A stretch of DNA of 64,000 nucleotides, taken from assembly GCF_019511665.1 (NCBI RefSeq), contig NZ_JAEUAW010000001.1, positions 186,001-250,000 of the forward strand. The letters are read 5' to 3'. The stretch is from Microbacterium jejuense (GTDB lineage Bacteria > Actinomycetota > Actinomycetes > Actinomycetales > Microbacteriaceae). The position numbers were made by a program, and so were the translations under genes. Positions 50,956 to 58,911 of the stretch are shown piece after piece. Numbering within the stretch: position 1 is the first letter of the stretch; every line of letters starts with the position of its first letter. Below the pieces are notes generated by a model. That model did not search any database. It saw only the letters and a program-made list of their open reading frames with translations, and was not told where the DNA came from.

Positions 50956-51860
50956 GCGTACTCCTTGGCGGTGTCGTGGGCGGGTCGCGCACCCGGCGTG
51001 CCGGTGAGCGACAGGAAGACGTCGTCGAGCGTGGGGCGTCGCAGCGTCACCTCGGCGCCCGGCACGTCGTCGACGTCGAGCTGGGCGATCGCGGCCCGCA
51101 GGCCGGCGACGCTGCCGTCGGTGGGGATCTCGTGCACCACGGTGCCGGCGGCATCGGTCAGCACGACGGTGTCGCTGCCGACGAGCGCCTTGAGCTCGGC
51201 GGGCGTGCCGGTGGCGACGATGCGTCCCTCGTCGAGCACGGCGATGCGGTCGGCGAGCTGGTCGGCCTCTTCGAGGTACTGCGTCGTGAGGAACACGGTC
51301 GTGCCCGCGTCCGACAGCGACCGGATGACCTCCCACAGGTCGCGCCGACTGCGCGGATCGACGCCGGTCGTGGGCTCGTCGAGGAACAGCACCTCGGGCA
51401 CGACGACGAAGCTCAGCGCGAGGTCGAGCCGGCGGCGCATGCCACCGGAGTACGTGCGCACGCGCCGGGTGGCGGCATCCGTCAGCGCGAACCGCTCCAG
51501 CAGCTCCGCCGCGCGGGTGCGCGCGCGGCGAGGCGACAGGCCCGACAGGCGGCCGAGCATCACGAGGTTCTCGGTGCCGGTCAGCATGTCGTCGACGGCG
51601 GCGGACTGACCCGTCAGCGCGATGCGCTGGCGCACGGCGTCGCGGTGGGTGGCGACGTCGAAGCCGGCGACCGCCGCGCTGCCGCGGTCGGGCCGCTGGA
51701 GGGTGGTGAGGATCGAGATCGTCGTCGTCTTGCCGGCGCCGTTCGCGCCGAGCAGGGCGAAGATCTCGCCGCGGGGGACGGTGAGATCGAGCCCGTCGAG
51801 GACGACGGAGCGCCCGAAGCTCTTGCCGAGCCCGCGGATGTCGATGGCGGGAGCGTTCAT
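50952..51860 (-). CDS. ABC exporter ATP-binding protein (DrrA-like)
   Basis: 302 residues. Walker A is GANGAGKTT (about 38-46), the signature YSGGMRRRLDLA (about 138-149), and Walker B VLFLDEPTTGVDPRSRRDL; the C-terminal DrrA-type region ends RRPTLDDVFLSLTG. ATG 51860 is preferred (AAGGA 9 nt upstream) over ATG 51869, which touches the binding site. It is cotranscribed with the permease and diverges from a TetR gene across strong palindromes, the usual layout of a repressed drug exporter. Confidence 0.92.
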   Translation of the reverse strand: MNAPAIDIRGLGKSFGRSVVLDGLDLTVPRGEIFALLGANGAGKTTTISILTTLQRPDRGSAAVAGFDVATHRDAVRQRIALTGQSAAVDDMLTGTENLVMLGRLSGLSPRRARTRAAELLERFALTDAATRRVRTYSGGMRRRLDLALSFVVVPEVLFLDEPTTGVDPRSRRDLWEVIRSLSDAGTTVFLTTQYLEEADQLADRIAVLDEGRIVATGTPAELKALVGSDTVVLTDAAGTVVHEIPTDGSVAGLRAAIAQLDVDDVPGAEVTLRRPTLDDVFLSLTGTPGARPAHDTAKEYA

Positions 51861-51890
51861 GCGTGGCATCCTTCCGTGTGTATGAGGGAA

Positions 51891-51947
51891 ACTGTTTACG
51901 ATCGCAACTGTTTATGACAGTAACACACTGTTTACGGAATAAACAGT
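51891..51947. promoter_or_regulatory. triple TetR operator region (ACTGTTTA sites)
   Basis: ACTGTTTA occurs at 51891-51898, 51907-51914 and 51927-51934. The last is paired with TAAACAGT (51940-51947), giving an exact 8-5-8 palindrome. The middle one also pairs as ACTGT-TTATG-ACAGT (51907-51921). The region is AT-rich and lies between the divergent exporter and tetR genes; TAGGAT (51950-51955) serves the tetR side. Confidence 0.75.
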
Positions 51948-51961
51948 CCTAGGATGGCGAC

Positions 51962-52891
51962 ATGACCGAAGACGCCGAGCCTGAGCTCCCTCGCGGTATC
52001 GCCCTGGCGTGGGGCGTCGCTGCCAACCCGCAACGCGGCCCCAAGCGGGAGATGAGCGTCGAGCGCATCGTCGAGGCCGCCGTCGAGATCGCCGATGCCG
52101 AGGGTCTCGGTGCGGTGTCGATGGCAGCCGTCGCGGCGCGCATGGGCTTCACGCCGATGTCGCTGTACCGCTACGTCAGCGCCAAGGAGGACCTGATCCT
52201 GCTGATGCAGGAAGAGGCGACGGGCGCGCCTTCCGATGCCGTGCGCGAGGCCGGAGGCTGGCGCGAGCAGCTGGAGGCGTTGTACCGCGAGCAGATCCAG
52301 GGTCACCTGGCCCACCCGTGGGTGCTCGACATCCCCATCTCGGGAGTCCCGGTCACCCCGAACATGGCCGCGTGGATGGATGCCGGGCTCCATGCGCTCG
52401 CCGACACGCACCTGACCTACGAGGAGCGCCTGGCGGTCGTGCTGTTCGTGAGCGGGGCGGCGCGCTGGGCCGGCAGCATCTTCGCCGGCTACGCGCGGCT
52501 CGAACGCGAGCGGGGCATGGATGCCCCCACCATCACCCGCAGCGAGGATGCGCTGTTCCGCGCCCTCATCACGGGGGACGCCTATCCCGACCTTCGCGCG
52601 GCGATCGAGGCGGGGGCCTTCCTCGACGAGTCCGATCCGTTCGCCTTCGCGCTCGCCCGCGGTCTGGACGGCATCGGCGACTACATCGCCGCCGCGGCGG
52701 AGGGGCGTCACGAGCCGAGCGTCCCGTGGACTGGGCCGGACGACGCCGACATCGCCGACGACAAGAAGTACCGAGAGGCGCGCAAGGCGGTGCGCGACGC
52801 CGAGAAGGTGCTGCGCGCCGCCCGCAAGGCCGAACGGCTGGAGGCGCGCGCCGCGCGCGAGCGCCGCGCCAAGCATGGGCCGGCCGCGTGA
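51962..52891 (+). CDS. TetR family regulator with charged C-terminal coiled coil
   Basis: 309 residues, longer than usual. The helix-turn-helix is in VSMAAVAARMGFTPMSLYRYV (about 57-77, quoted in part), followed by a TetR_C-type ligand domain. The last 50 residues (from about 260) are strongly charged (REARKAVRDAEKVLRAARKA) and form a likely coiled coil not needed in typical TetR proteins. TAGGAT ends 6 nt before ATG 51962. It probably represses the divergent DrrAB-type exporter by binding 51891-51947. Confidence 0.88.
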   Translation: MTEDAEPELPRGIALAWGVAANPQRGPKREMSVERIVEAAVEIADAEGLGAVSMAAVAARMGFTPMSLYRYVSAKEDLILLMQEEATGAPSDAVREAGGWREQLEALYREQIQGHLAHPWVLDIPISGVPVTPNMAAWMDAGLHALADTHLTYEERLAVVLFVSGAARWAGSIFAGYARLERERGMDAPTITRSEDALFRALITGDAYPDLRAAIEAGAFLDESDPFAFALARGLDGIGDYIAAAAEGRHEPSVPWTGPDDADIADDKKYREARKAVRDAEKVLRAARKAERLEARAARERRAKHGPAA

Positions 52892-52926
52892 TCGCCGCGT
52901 CTCGCGAGTCCCACAGGTCACACGGG

Positions 52927-52956
52927 TTTACACACGTCCCGACGGCGTTCTAGAGT
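52927..52956 (+). promoter_or_regulatory. promoter for the helix-turn-helix / bS22 genes
   Basis: TTTACA (52927-52932) and TAGAGT (52951-52956) with 18-bp spacing give a good housekeeping sigma promoter upstream of 53015. A second -10-like TAGACT (53204-53209) lies at the stop codon of that gene and may serve bS22 separately. Confidence 0.6.
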
Positions 52957-53014
52957 GATCCACAGCTGATCTGGGTTTCGGCGTGTCGCAGCGATTCTGG
53001 GGAAGGTGAATGGC

Positions 53015-53206
53015 ATGGCAGAACTGTCGGATGTGCGCTTCCTCACGGTCGCCGAGGTGGCCGAACTGATGCGTGTCTCGAAGATGACGGTCTATCGACT
53101 CGTGCATTCGGGCGAACTGCCGGCCGTGCGTTTCGGGCGCAGCTATCGCGTGCCCGAATCGGCCGTCACGGAGGCCCTGCAACGGCCCATCGCCGACGTC
53201 GGCTAG
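53015..53206 (+). CDS. BldC-like helix-turn-helix protein (MerR/excisionase type)
   Basis: 63 residues, a single DNA-binding domain: RFLTVAEVAELMRVSKMTVYRLVHSGELPAVRFGRSYRV (about 8-46, MerR-like winged helix). It resembles BldC of actinobacteria and phage excisionases. The position next to the conserved bS22 gene argues for a chromosomal regulator of development or growth rather than phage. ATG 53015 follows GGAAGG; a GTG 9 bases earlier is inside that site. Confidence 0.87.
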   Translation: MAELSDVRFLTVAEVAELMRVSKMTVYRLVHSGELPAVRFGRSYRVPESAVTEALQRPIADVG

Positions 53207-53289
53207 ACTGTTCCGAGGCATTTTCCGTATCTGCCCGTTCCCGGGCGCCGCACACGCCGCGCCCAGACCCCGACATAGTGAGGTTTTCC

Positions 53290-53388
53290 GTGGGTTCTGT
53301 CATCAAGAAGCGCCGCAAGCGCATGGCGAAGAAGAAGCACCGCAAGCTGCTTCGCAAGACTCGCCACCAGCGCCGCAACAAGAAGTAA
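53290..53388 (+). CDS. 30S ribosomal protein bS22 (AURKAIP1/COX24 domain)
   Basis: 32 residues (GTG start), extremely basic: GSVIKKRRKRMAKKKHRKLL, then RKTRHQRRNKK to TAA. This matches the short actinobacterial ribosomal protein bS22 found near the decoding region in mycobacterial ribosomes. A GAGG site lies 7 nt before the GTG. It is followed by a clear terminator hairpin (53404-53427). Confidence 0.92.
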   Translation: MGSVIKKRRKRMAKKKHRKLLRKTRHQRRNKK

Positions 53389-53403
53389 GCGGCATCCGCA
53401 CCT

Positions 53404-53427
53404 AGCGCCTGTCTCCGGACGGGCGCT
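53404..53427 (+). terminator. terminator after bS22
   Basis: AGCGCCTGTC (53404-53413), loop TCCG and GACGGGCGCT (53418-53427) form a 10-bp stem with one T-G wobble, followed by TCG. Confidence 0.7.
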
Positions 53428-53458
53428 TCGTGTATCCCCCGGATCCCGAAAGGCTGTC

Positions 53459-53752
53459 ATGAAGTCCATCACCGTCCAGCAGCTGCGTCAGCGCGTCGAG
53501 ACCCCGCTCATCGACGTGCGCGAGGTCGACGAGTACGCCGCCGGTCACGTGCCCGGCGCCGTCAACATCCCCATGTCGGCGATCGGCGGCCGCCTCGACG
53601 AGCTGCCCGACGGCGCGTTCGACGTCATCTGCGCGGTCGGCGGTCGCTCGGCCCGCGTGGCAGAGGCGCTCGAGGCGCGCGGCTACGACGTCACGAACGT
53701 CGACGGCGGCACCAACGAGTGGATCGCGGCCGGCTTCCCGGTCGAGGCCTGA
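53459..53752 (+). CDS. rhodanese-like domain protein
   Basis: 97 residues, one rhodanese domain: LIDVREVDEYAAGHVPGAVNIP (about 17-38) and the active-site loop CAVGGRSARVAEAL with the catalytic Cys near residue 61. It transfers sulfane sulfur from persulfides or thiosulfate to an acceptor. A glutaredoxin-like gene follows after 19 bp, so they may act together in thiol or persulfide handling. No signal peptide. Confidence 0.9.
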   Translation: MKSITVQQLRQRVETPLIDVREVDEYAAGHVPGAVNIPMSAIGGRLDELPDGAFDVICAVGGRSARVAEALEARGYDVTNVDGGTNEWIAAGFPVEA

Positions 53753-53771
53753 GCGCACCGGACGGGCACGC

Positions 53772-54023
53772 ATGACGACGCTCACGCTCATCGGCAAGCC
53801 CGACTGCCACCTGTGCGATGTCGCGCACGAGGTCGTCGAGGCCGTCGTGGCCGAGCTTCCCGAAGGCGCGGTCGAGGTCGAAGAGCTCTCGATCGCCGAT
53901 GACCCGGCGCTCTATGCGCAGTGGTGGGAGAAGATCCCCGTCGTGCTCATCGACGGACAGCTGCACGGGCACTGGCGCGTCTCGCCCGAGCGTCTGCGCG
54001 TGGCGCTCGGCGCCGCGCGCTGA
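53772..54023 (+). CDS. glutaredoxin family protein
   Basis: 83 residues, thioredoxin fold with redox motif CHLC (12-15) and the cis-Pro loop IPVVLIDGQ (55-63). It belongs to the short DUF836-like/NrdH-related class that reduces disulfides. It lies 19 bp after the rhodanese gene, probably the same operon, and is convergent with the phosphatase gene (7-bp gap). Confidence 0.87.
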   Translation: MTTLTLIGKPDCHLCDVAHEVVEAVVAELPEGAVEVEELSIADDPALYAQWWEKIPVVLIDGQLHGHWRVSPERLRVALGAAR

Positions 54024-54030
54024 CCCGCAC

Positions 54031-54819
54031 TCAGGCCGTCAGGCGCGTCCGCAGGGCGTCGAGCTCGTCTTCGGTCAGGCCGCCCGACCGGAGATACGCG
54101 ACCGAGCCGCCCTGCGCGTCGACCCACGCCAGCGCCTGCTCGATCGCCGCGGGCGGCGTCGCCGTCACGAGCGCGTCGAGCTCGGGAGTGAGCGGGACGC
54201 CCAGTGCGGTGACCGTGCCGCGCATGCGATCCGCCCACGGGCCCTCGAGGTTCGCCGCCGACGCGGCGTAGTCGGCGACGACGGCCGACCGCTCCGCGCC
54301 GACGGCGTCGAGGATCAACGCGACCGAGACGCCCGTGCGGTCCTTGCCGGCCGTGCAGTGCACGAGCACCGCGGTGGGGGAGTCGTCCCGGGATGCCGCG
54401 ACCAGCCGCGCCGCCTCGGCGAAGGAGGGCGCGCCGTGCTCGAGCATCGAGACGTAGAGGTCGCCGAGGCCCGGCAGCTGAGCCAGCGCCGCCGCGACCG
54501 CCTGCTGTGCGGCATCCGGATCCGCCGCCTGCAGCGCCGCCTGCGCGAAGCCGGTCATCGCGCCCTCGAGCAGAGGGAGCTCGACGACCCGCAGGTCGCG
54601 GGTCGTCGGGAGCGTGTCGGGCGACATCGCGCGCTCGATGTCGGTGCGGAAGTCCGCGATCACGCCGATGTCGGTGGCCGCCAGCTGTTCGAGGCCCCGG
54701 GGCGTGAGCGTGGTCAGCGCTTCGGAGCGGTACAGCACCCCGCTGCGTGTCGCACCGCCTCCGGTGAGCGGTGTGCCGCCGGTGTCGCGGAAGTTCTGCA
54801 GGCCGTCGATCGTGATCAC
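54031..54819 (-). CDS. tyrosine-protein phosphatase (Y_phosphatase3 type)
   Basis: 262 residues. The P-loop CTAGKDRTG (catalytic Cys, closing Arg) near residue 151 and the N-terminal NFRDTGGTPL (9-18) mark the MptpB/LipA-like phosphatase family, which acts on phosphotyrosine and sometimes phosphoinositides. The start is GTG 54819; ACCCTA (54826-54831), TAGGGT on the coding strand, ends 6 nt upstream (leaderless). Confidence 0.87.
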   Translation of the reverse strand: MITIDGLQNFRDTGGTPLTGGGATRSGVLYRSEALTTLTPRGLEQLAATDIGVIADFRTDIERAMSPDTLPTTRDLRVVELPLLEGAMTGFAQAALQAADPDAAQQAVAAALAQLPGLGDLYVSMLEHGAPSFAEAARLVAASRDDSPTAVLVHCTAGKDRTGVSVALILDAVGAERSAVVADYAASAANLEGPWADRMRGTVTALGVPLTPELDALVTATPPAAIEQALAWVDAQGGSVAYLRSGGLTEDELDALRTRLTA

Positions 54820-54845
54820 CGGTCCACCCTATGGGCGAGGCGTCC

Positions 54846-56375
54846 TCACGCCCGGCGACGCAGCAGCAGCACGCCGTCGTCGAGGTGGGCCGGGGTCCCG
54901 TCGGGCGCGGTGGCCTCGCGCCGGCGGACCTCGACGATCTCGGCCTGCCACTGATCGGGGACCAGGGCGAGGAGCGACAGCTCCTCGTCGGGTGTGCGCA
55001 TGACGGGCGCATGATCGGGCACCTCACGTGCCCACGGCGGCGGCGCGGCGTGCGTCACGATCAGCAGGCGCCCGCCCGGCGCCACGTGGTCGGCAGCTTC
55101 GCGCAGCAGGCGCAGTCGCGGGAAGTCCGGCTCCCACGAGTGCAGGAAGCTCGCGAGGACGAGATCGAATTCGCCGCCGACGGATGCCGCACCGTCACCC
55201 GTCCGGAAGTCGACGTCGACGCCCCGCGACGCGGCCAGCGCGGCTGCGCGCGTCACGGCGGTCGTCGAGACGTCGACCCCCGTCGTGCGCCAGCCGTGCT
55301 CGGCGAGCCAGACGGCATCGCCGCCTTCGCCGGAGCCGAGGTCCAGCGCGGTGCCCGGTTCGAGCGGTGCGACCACCGCCGCCACGGTGGCGTTGACGCG
55401 GCCCGACCAGAACCGCCCCTCGGCGGCATAGCGTTCCTCCCACGCGGCGTTGCGCTCGGCGGTGCGCGCAGTGACAGCGAGCGCGAAGTCCTCGGCGGCC
55501 AGCATCCCGTTCACACCGGCGCCGGCCATGGATCCCGCCCCCATCGAGAGGGGCACGTTGCCGAACGGCGCCGTCACGTTGCCGGCAGCGAAGACTCGCG
55601 GGTGGCTCGTGGCGCCGCGCAGATCCGCGGCGAGGGGCGCCCCGGGCGCATCCGTGCGCGCGAGGTCCAGTCCGGCTGCGAACCCCAGATCGAGCTCGGG
55701 GGCGCCGCCGGCGAACAGCGCGTCGACGACGTGGCGGTCGCCGGAAGCCGTCGTGATCTCGAGCGCACCCTCTCGTCCGTGGGCTGCGCGGACCTCGTCC
55801 CGCACGATGCGGATTCCGCGGGCGGTGAACCGCACCACCGTCGTCTCGTCGAACGGTTCGGACGTGAACACCACGACGTCGTCCGACAGCTGCCGCACGA
55901 GCTCGACCTGGTGCAGGCTCGCCGCCGAGGTCGCGAGCACTCCGAGCCGGCGGCCGGCGACCTCCCAGCCGTGGCAGTACGGGCAGTGCAGCACCGTCCG
56001 GCCCCATTCCTGGTTCAGCCCGGGCACATCGGGAAGGACGTCGCGGATGCCCGTCGCGATGACGACCGCGCGCGCGGTGTCCATCGTCCCGTCGGTGCGG
56101 ACCACGCGCAGCAGGTCAGCCTCGTCGATGAGCTCGGCTACGGCCCCGTCGGCGAACTCCACGCCGTACGACCGGGCCTCCTCCCTGCCCGTGGCGAGCA
56201 GCTCCGCCGGGGGTCTGCCGTCGTGGCCGAGAACACCGTGCATGTGCGCCGCGAACCTGTTGCGCGGCATCCCGCCGTCGATCACCAGCGTGCGACGCCG
56301 TGAGCGCCCCAGCATCTGCGCGGCGCTGAGGCCGGCCACACCGCCGCCGATGACGACGGCATCCCATTCGTTCTG
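54846..56375 (-). CDS. thioredoxin-reductase-like / SAM methyltransferase fusion
   Basis: 509 residues in one frame. Residues 1-305 are a thioredoxin-reductase-type flavoprotein: FAD loop VVIGGGVAGLSAAQ (8-21), redox motif CPYC (132-135), and C-terminal FAD motif GNVTAPFGNVPLSMGAGSMAG. Residues 310-509 are a class I methyltransferase of TehB/UbiE type with motif I ALDLGSGEGGDAVWL (344-358). Homologues of each half usually exist as separate proteins. One possibility is reduction followed by S- or Se- or metalloid methylation. It diverges from an XRE-cupin regulator across a palindrome. Confidence 0.85.
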   Translation of the reverse strand, partial: QNEWDAVVIGGGVAGLSAAQMLGRSRRRTLVIDGGMPRNRFAAHMHGVLGHDGRPPAELLATGREEARSYGVEFADGAVAELIDEADLLRVVRTDGTMDTARAVVIATGIRDVLPDVPGLNQEWGRTVLHCPYCHGWEVAGRRLGVLATSAASLHQVELVRQLSDDVVVFTSEPFDETTVVRFTARGIRIVRDEVRAAHGREGALEITTASGDRHVVDALFAGGAPELDLGFAAGLDLARTDAPGAPLAADLRGATSHPRVFAAGNVTAPFGNVPLSMGAGSMAGAGVNGMLAAEDFALAVTARTAERNAAWEERYAAEGRFWSGRVNATVAAVVAPLEPGTALDLGSGEGGDAVWLAEHGWRTTGVDVSTTAVTRAAALAASRGVDVDFRTGDGAASVGGEFDLVLASFLHSWEPDFPRLRLLREAADHVAPGGRLLIVTHAAPPPWAREVPDHAPVMRTPDEELSLLALVPDQWQAEIVEVRRREATAPDGTPAHLDDGVLLLRRRA

Positions 56376-56409
56376 CATGATTCCAGAGTCGTAGGGTGAG
56401 GGAGAATCC

Positions 56410-56423
56410 GCAAACGGCTTTGC
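56410..56423. promoter_or_regulatory. palindrome between divergent fusion gene and XRE regulator
   Basis: GCAAA-CGGC-TTTGC is an exact 5-4-5 inverted repeat 35 bp upstream of the fusion gene ATG and 20 bp upstream of the regulator ATG. It probably binds the XRE-cupin protein. Confidence 0.55.
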
Positions 56424-56443
56424 AGAAATGGCAAGATGATCAT

Positions 56444-56995
56444 ATGGACGCACTGGATCAGGTCGGCCCGCGGCTGCGAGCGGCGCGCAAGGATCGCGGC
56501 TGGACGCTCGACGATCTCGCAAGCCGCGCTGGCATGTCGCCGAGCACGTTGTCGCGCCTCGAGGCCGGCAAGCGCCAGGCATCGCTGGAGCTTCTGCTGC
56601 CGCTCACGAGGCAGCTCGGGATCCGCATCGACGACCTGCTGCCCGACGCGCCTGCAGACCCGCGTGTGCACCGTCCGGTCCGGCGCCGCGAGGGCATGGT
56701 GATCGCGCCGCTGACGCTCGACCACTCGCCGGTGCAGACGTACAAGGTGACGTTCCCGGCGGCGACGCATGCTCCGGAGCCCCGGGTGCACGACGGGTAC
56801 GAGTGGCTCTACGTGCTGAGCGGTCGCCTGCGTCTCGCGCTCGACGACCGAGAGCACATCATCGAGCGGGGCGAGGCTGCCGAGTTCGACACGCGGCTGC
56901 CGCACAGTCTGAGCGCGACCGCCGACGGTCCGGCCGAGGTTCTCAGCATCTTCAGCGCCTCGGGGGAGCGCATGCACACGCACGGAGCCCCGTGA
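56444..56995 (+). CDS. XRE family regulator with cupin domain
   Basis: 183 residues. The helix-turn-helix is residues 6-60 (LRAARKDRGWTLDDLASRAG, then SPSTLSRLEAGKR), and the cupin domain about 95-175 (HDGYEWLYVLSGRLRLALDD, EAAEFDTRLPHSL). Such two-domain proteins sense small ligands and control adjacent enzymes; here the divergent flavoprotein-methyltransferase. ATG 56444 starts the normal domain; an in-frame GTG at 56396 would read across the operator. The stop codon lies inside a 42-nt terminator. Confidence 0.88.
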   Translation: MDALDQVGPRLRAARKDRGWTLDDLASRAGMSPSTLSRLEAGKRQASLELLLPLTRQLGIRIDDLLPDAPADPRVHRPVRRREGMVIAPLTLDHSPVQTYKVTFPAATHAPEPRVHDGYEWLYVLSGRLRLALDDREHIIERGEAAEFDTRLPHSLSATADGPAEVLSIFSASGERMHTHGAP

Positions 56996-57022
56996 GCGCC
57001 GAGGCGCTCACGGGGCTCCGTG
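56981..57022. terminator. very long perfect terminator hairpin
   Basis: 56981-57000 (starting CACGGAGCCC) pairs with 57003-57022 without any mismatch: a 20-bp stem with a 2-nt loop. It includes the last codons and stop of the XRE gene and ends 11 bp before the aspS stop, so it serves both convergent genes. Confidence 0.85.
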
Positions 57023-57032
57023 ACGGTCGTGC

Positions 57033-58373
57033 TTACGGCGCGAGGCGCGTCGGGCCGCGGAAGAGGTAGGTGACCTCGCGGATCGAGTCCTGGCCGAGCA
57101 GCAGCATGAGCACGCGCGCGAGGCCCATGCCGAAGCCGCCGTGGGGCGGGGCGCCGTAGCGGAAGAAGTCGAAGTAGAAGTCGAGGTGCTCGGCGCCCAG
57201 ACCCTTCTCCTTGGCCTGCTCGATGAGCACGTCGACGCGGTGCTCGCGCTGCGCGCCCGTCGTGATCTCGACGCCCTTGAACAGCAGGTCGTACGACTTG
57301 GTGAGCCCGGTCTCTTCGTCGCGCATGTGGTAGAACGCACGGATCTCGGGGTGGTAGTCGGTGATGAACACGAACTGGTGGCCGTAGGTCTCTTCGACGT
57401 ACGCCGAGATCTGACGCTCGCCCTCGGGGTCGAGGTCGCCGTCGGTGCGGGGGATCTCGTAGCCGCGGCTCTTGACGATCTCGCGCGCCTCGGCCAGCGG
57501 GATGCGCGGGAACGGGATGCTGGGCACCTGCACCTCGAGGCCGAAGAGCTCTTCGATCTCGGCGCCGTGCTTGTCCTTGACCGCCTGGAAGCCCGCCTGC
57601 AGCAGCTCCTCCTGCATCGCGGCGACATCCTCGTGCGAGTCGATCCAGCTGATCTCGGCGTCCACCGACGTGAACTCGGTCGCGTGCCGCGACGTGAACG
57701 AGGGGTCGGCGCGGAACGCGGGCGCGATCTCGAAGATCTTGCCGAAGCCGGCGACCTGCGCCATCTGCTTGAAGAACTGCGGCGACTGCGCGAGGTACGC
57801 CGTCTGATCGCCGAAGTACTCGAGCGAGAACAGCTCGGCGTTGGACTCGGATGCCGACGCCATGAGCTTGGGCGAGTGCACCTCGATGTAGTCGCGCTCG
57901 ATCCAGTACGAGCGGAAGGCGTGCTCGAGCGTCGTCTGCACGCGGAAGATCAGGTTGTTGCGGCGCTGACGCAGGTCGAGGAAGCGCCAGTCCATGCGCT
58001 TGTCGAGACCCGAGTCGGCGGCGATCGGCGTCTCGGGCAGCGCCGCGGCGGCGATGTCGAGCGCGCCGATCTTGATCTCGACGCCGCCGAGCTTGACGCG
58101 CTCGTCGTGCTTGAGCTCGCCGGTGACGGTCAGGAACGTGCCGGTGGCGAGGTTCGAGATGAGGTCGGTGAGGGCGAGGGCAGCGGCATCCTGCTCCGTC
58201 CCGTCCTCTGCCGGACGCGTCGCCGGGTTCACCAGCTGGACCGCCCCGGTCTCGTCGCGAAGGATGACGAACTGCACCTTCTTCTGATCGCGGACGGTCT
58301 CCACCCAGCCCGACACCGAGACAGGGCCGTCGGGGAGGCCCTTCAACTGACTGACGAGAACGCGTTCACTCAC
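57033..58373 (-). CDS. aspS: aspartyl-tRNA synthetase, archaeal/non-discriminating type
   Basis: 446 residues: an OB-fold anticodon domain (about 1-105), then the class II core with the YIEVHSPKLMASASESNAELF region (in parts), FRADPSFTSRHATEFTSVD and the motif 3 GGFGMGLARVLMLLLG. The C-terminus FRGPTRLAP is typical. It has no GAD insert, unlike the ~590-residue bacterial AspRS, so it matches the archaeal-type enzyme that charges both tRNA-Asp and tRNA-Asn. I chose GTG 58373; TAGACT (minus strand, 58387-58382) ends 8 nt upstream, and the frame continues three codons to a TTG. Confidence 0.93.
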   Translation of the reverse strand: MSERVLVSQLKGLPDGPVSVSGWVETVRDQKKVQFVILRDETGAVQLVNPATRPAEDGTEQDAAALALTDLISNLATGTFLTVTGELKHDERVKLGGVEIKIGALDIAAAALPETPIAADSGLDKRMDWRFLDLRQRRNNLIFRVQTTLEHAFRSYWIERDYIEVHSPKLMASASESNAELFSLEYFGDQTAYLAQSPQFFKQMAQVAGFGKIFEIAPAFRADPSFTSRHATEFTSVDAEISWIDSHEDVAAMQEELLQAGFQAVKDKHGAEIEELFGLEVQVPSIPFPRIPLAEAREIVKSRGYEIPRTDGDLDPEGERQISAYVEETYGHQFVFITDYHPEIRAFYHMRDEETGLTKSYDLLFKGVEITTGAQREHRVDVLIEQAKEKGLGAEHLDFYFDFFRYGAPPHGGFGMGLARVLMLLLGQDSIREVTYLFRGPTRLAP

Positions 58374-58446
58374 GAGCGACAAGTCTACGTGCCCGGTCGG
58401 CGGCCACTTTGCGCGTACGGGCGTGGGCGACCGCTAGCATGCGGGC

Positions 58447-58863
58447 ATGACGACGCCCGAGCCTGAGCCGGTGGCGCCCGGGCCACCGCCCGCCCCTTCC
58501 GCCGAACCGGGAAACGCCACGGCGGCTCGCGCCAAGCGGCCGGTCCGCGTGTGGGATCTCATCCTCACGATCATCCTGGTCGTGGGCGCCGTCGTCCTGG
58601 CGGCGCTCGCGTCGTTCATGGGCGTGTTCCTCGCGATGGCGTCTGACCCGTGCGGCGCCGTCGACTGCAACTTCGACCTCATCACCGCGGGCTTCCTGCT
58701 GGGCACCATCGGCCCATGGGTGGCCCTCGCCCTGACCGTCGCCGGCGCCGTCGTGCTGCTGGTGCTGCGCCGGCTCGCGTTCTGGGTGCCCGTGGTCGGC
58801 GCCGTGCTCATCGTGCTCGTCCTGATGTGCGCCTTCTGGCTCGCCGGCGCCGGTGTCCCGTAG
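58447..58863 (+). CDS. membrane protein of unknown function
   Basis: 138 residues: a Pro-rich cytoplasmic N-terminus (1-30), then three hydrophobic segments (about 38-62, 77-103, 110-135). There is a short loop with two Cys (DPCGAVDCNF) between the first and second, on the likely outer face, possibly a disulfide. TAGCAT ends 6 nt before ATG 58447. It stands just before the cytochrome c maturation genes; a link is possible but unproven. Confidence 0.7.
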   Translation: MTTPEPEPVAPGPPPAPSAEPGNATAARAKRPVRVWDLILTIILVVGAVVLAALASFMGVFLAMASDPCGAVDCNFDLITAGFLLGTIGPWVALALTVAGAVVLLVLRRLAFWVPVVGAVLIVLVLMCAFWLAGAGVP

Positions 58864-58911
58864 GGCGAACGCTCAGCCGGTCCACAGAAGACGCCCACGT
58901 AGACTGGTGCG

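Noticed and set aside
53015..53206. Phage excisionase and remnant of a prophage
   Set aside because: No integrase, attachment-site duplication or other phage gene is near, and the neighbour is the conserved bS22 gene. A BldC-like regulator is the better reading.
57033..58373. Truncated aspartyl-tRNA synthetase
   Set aside because: It is complete as an archaeal-type enzyme, with all class II motifs and the normal C-terminus.
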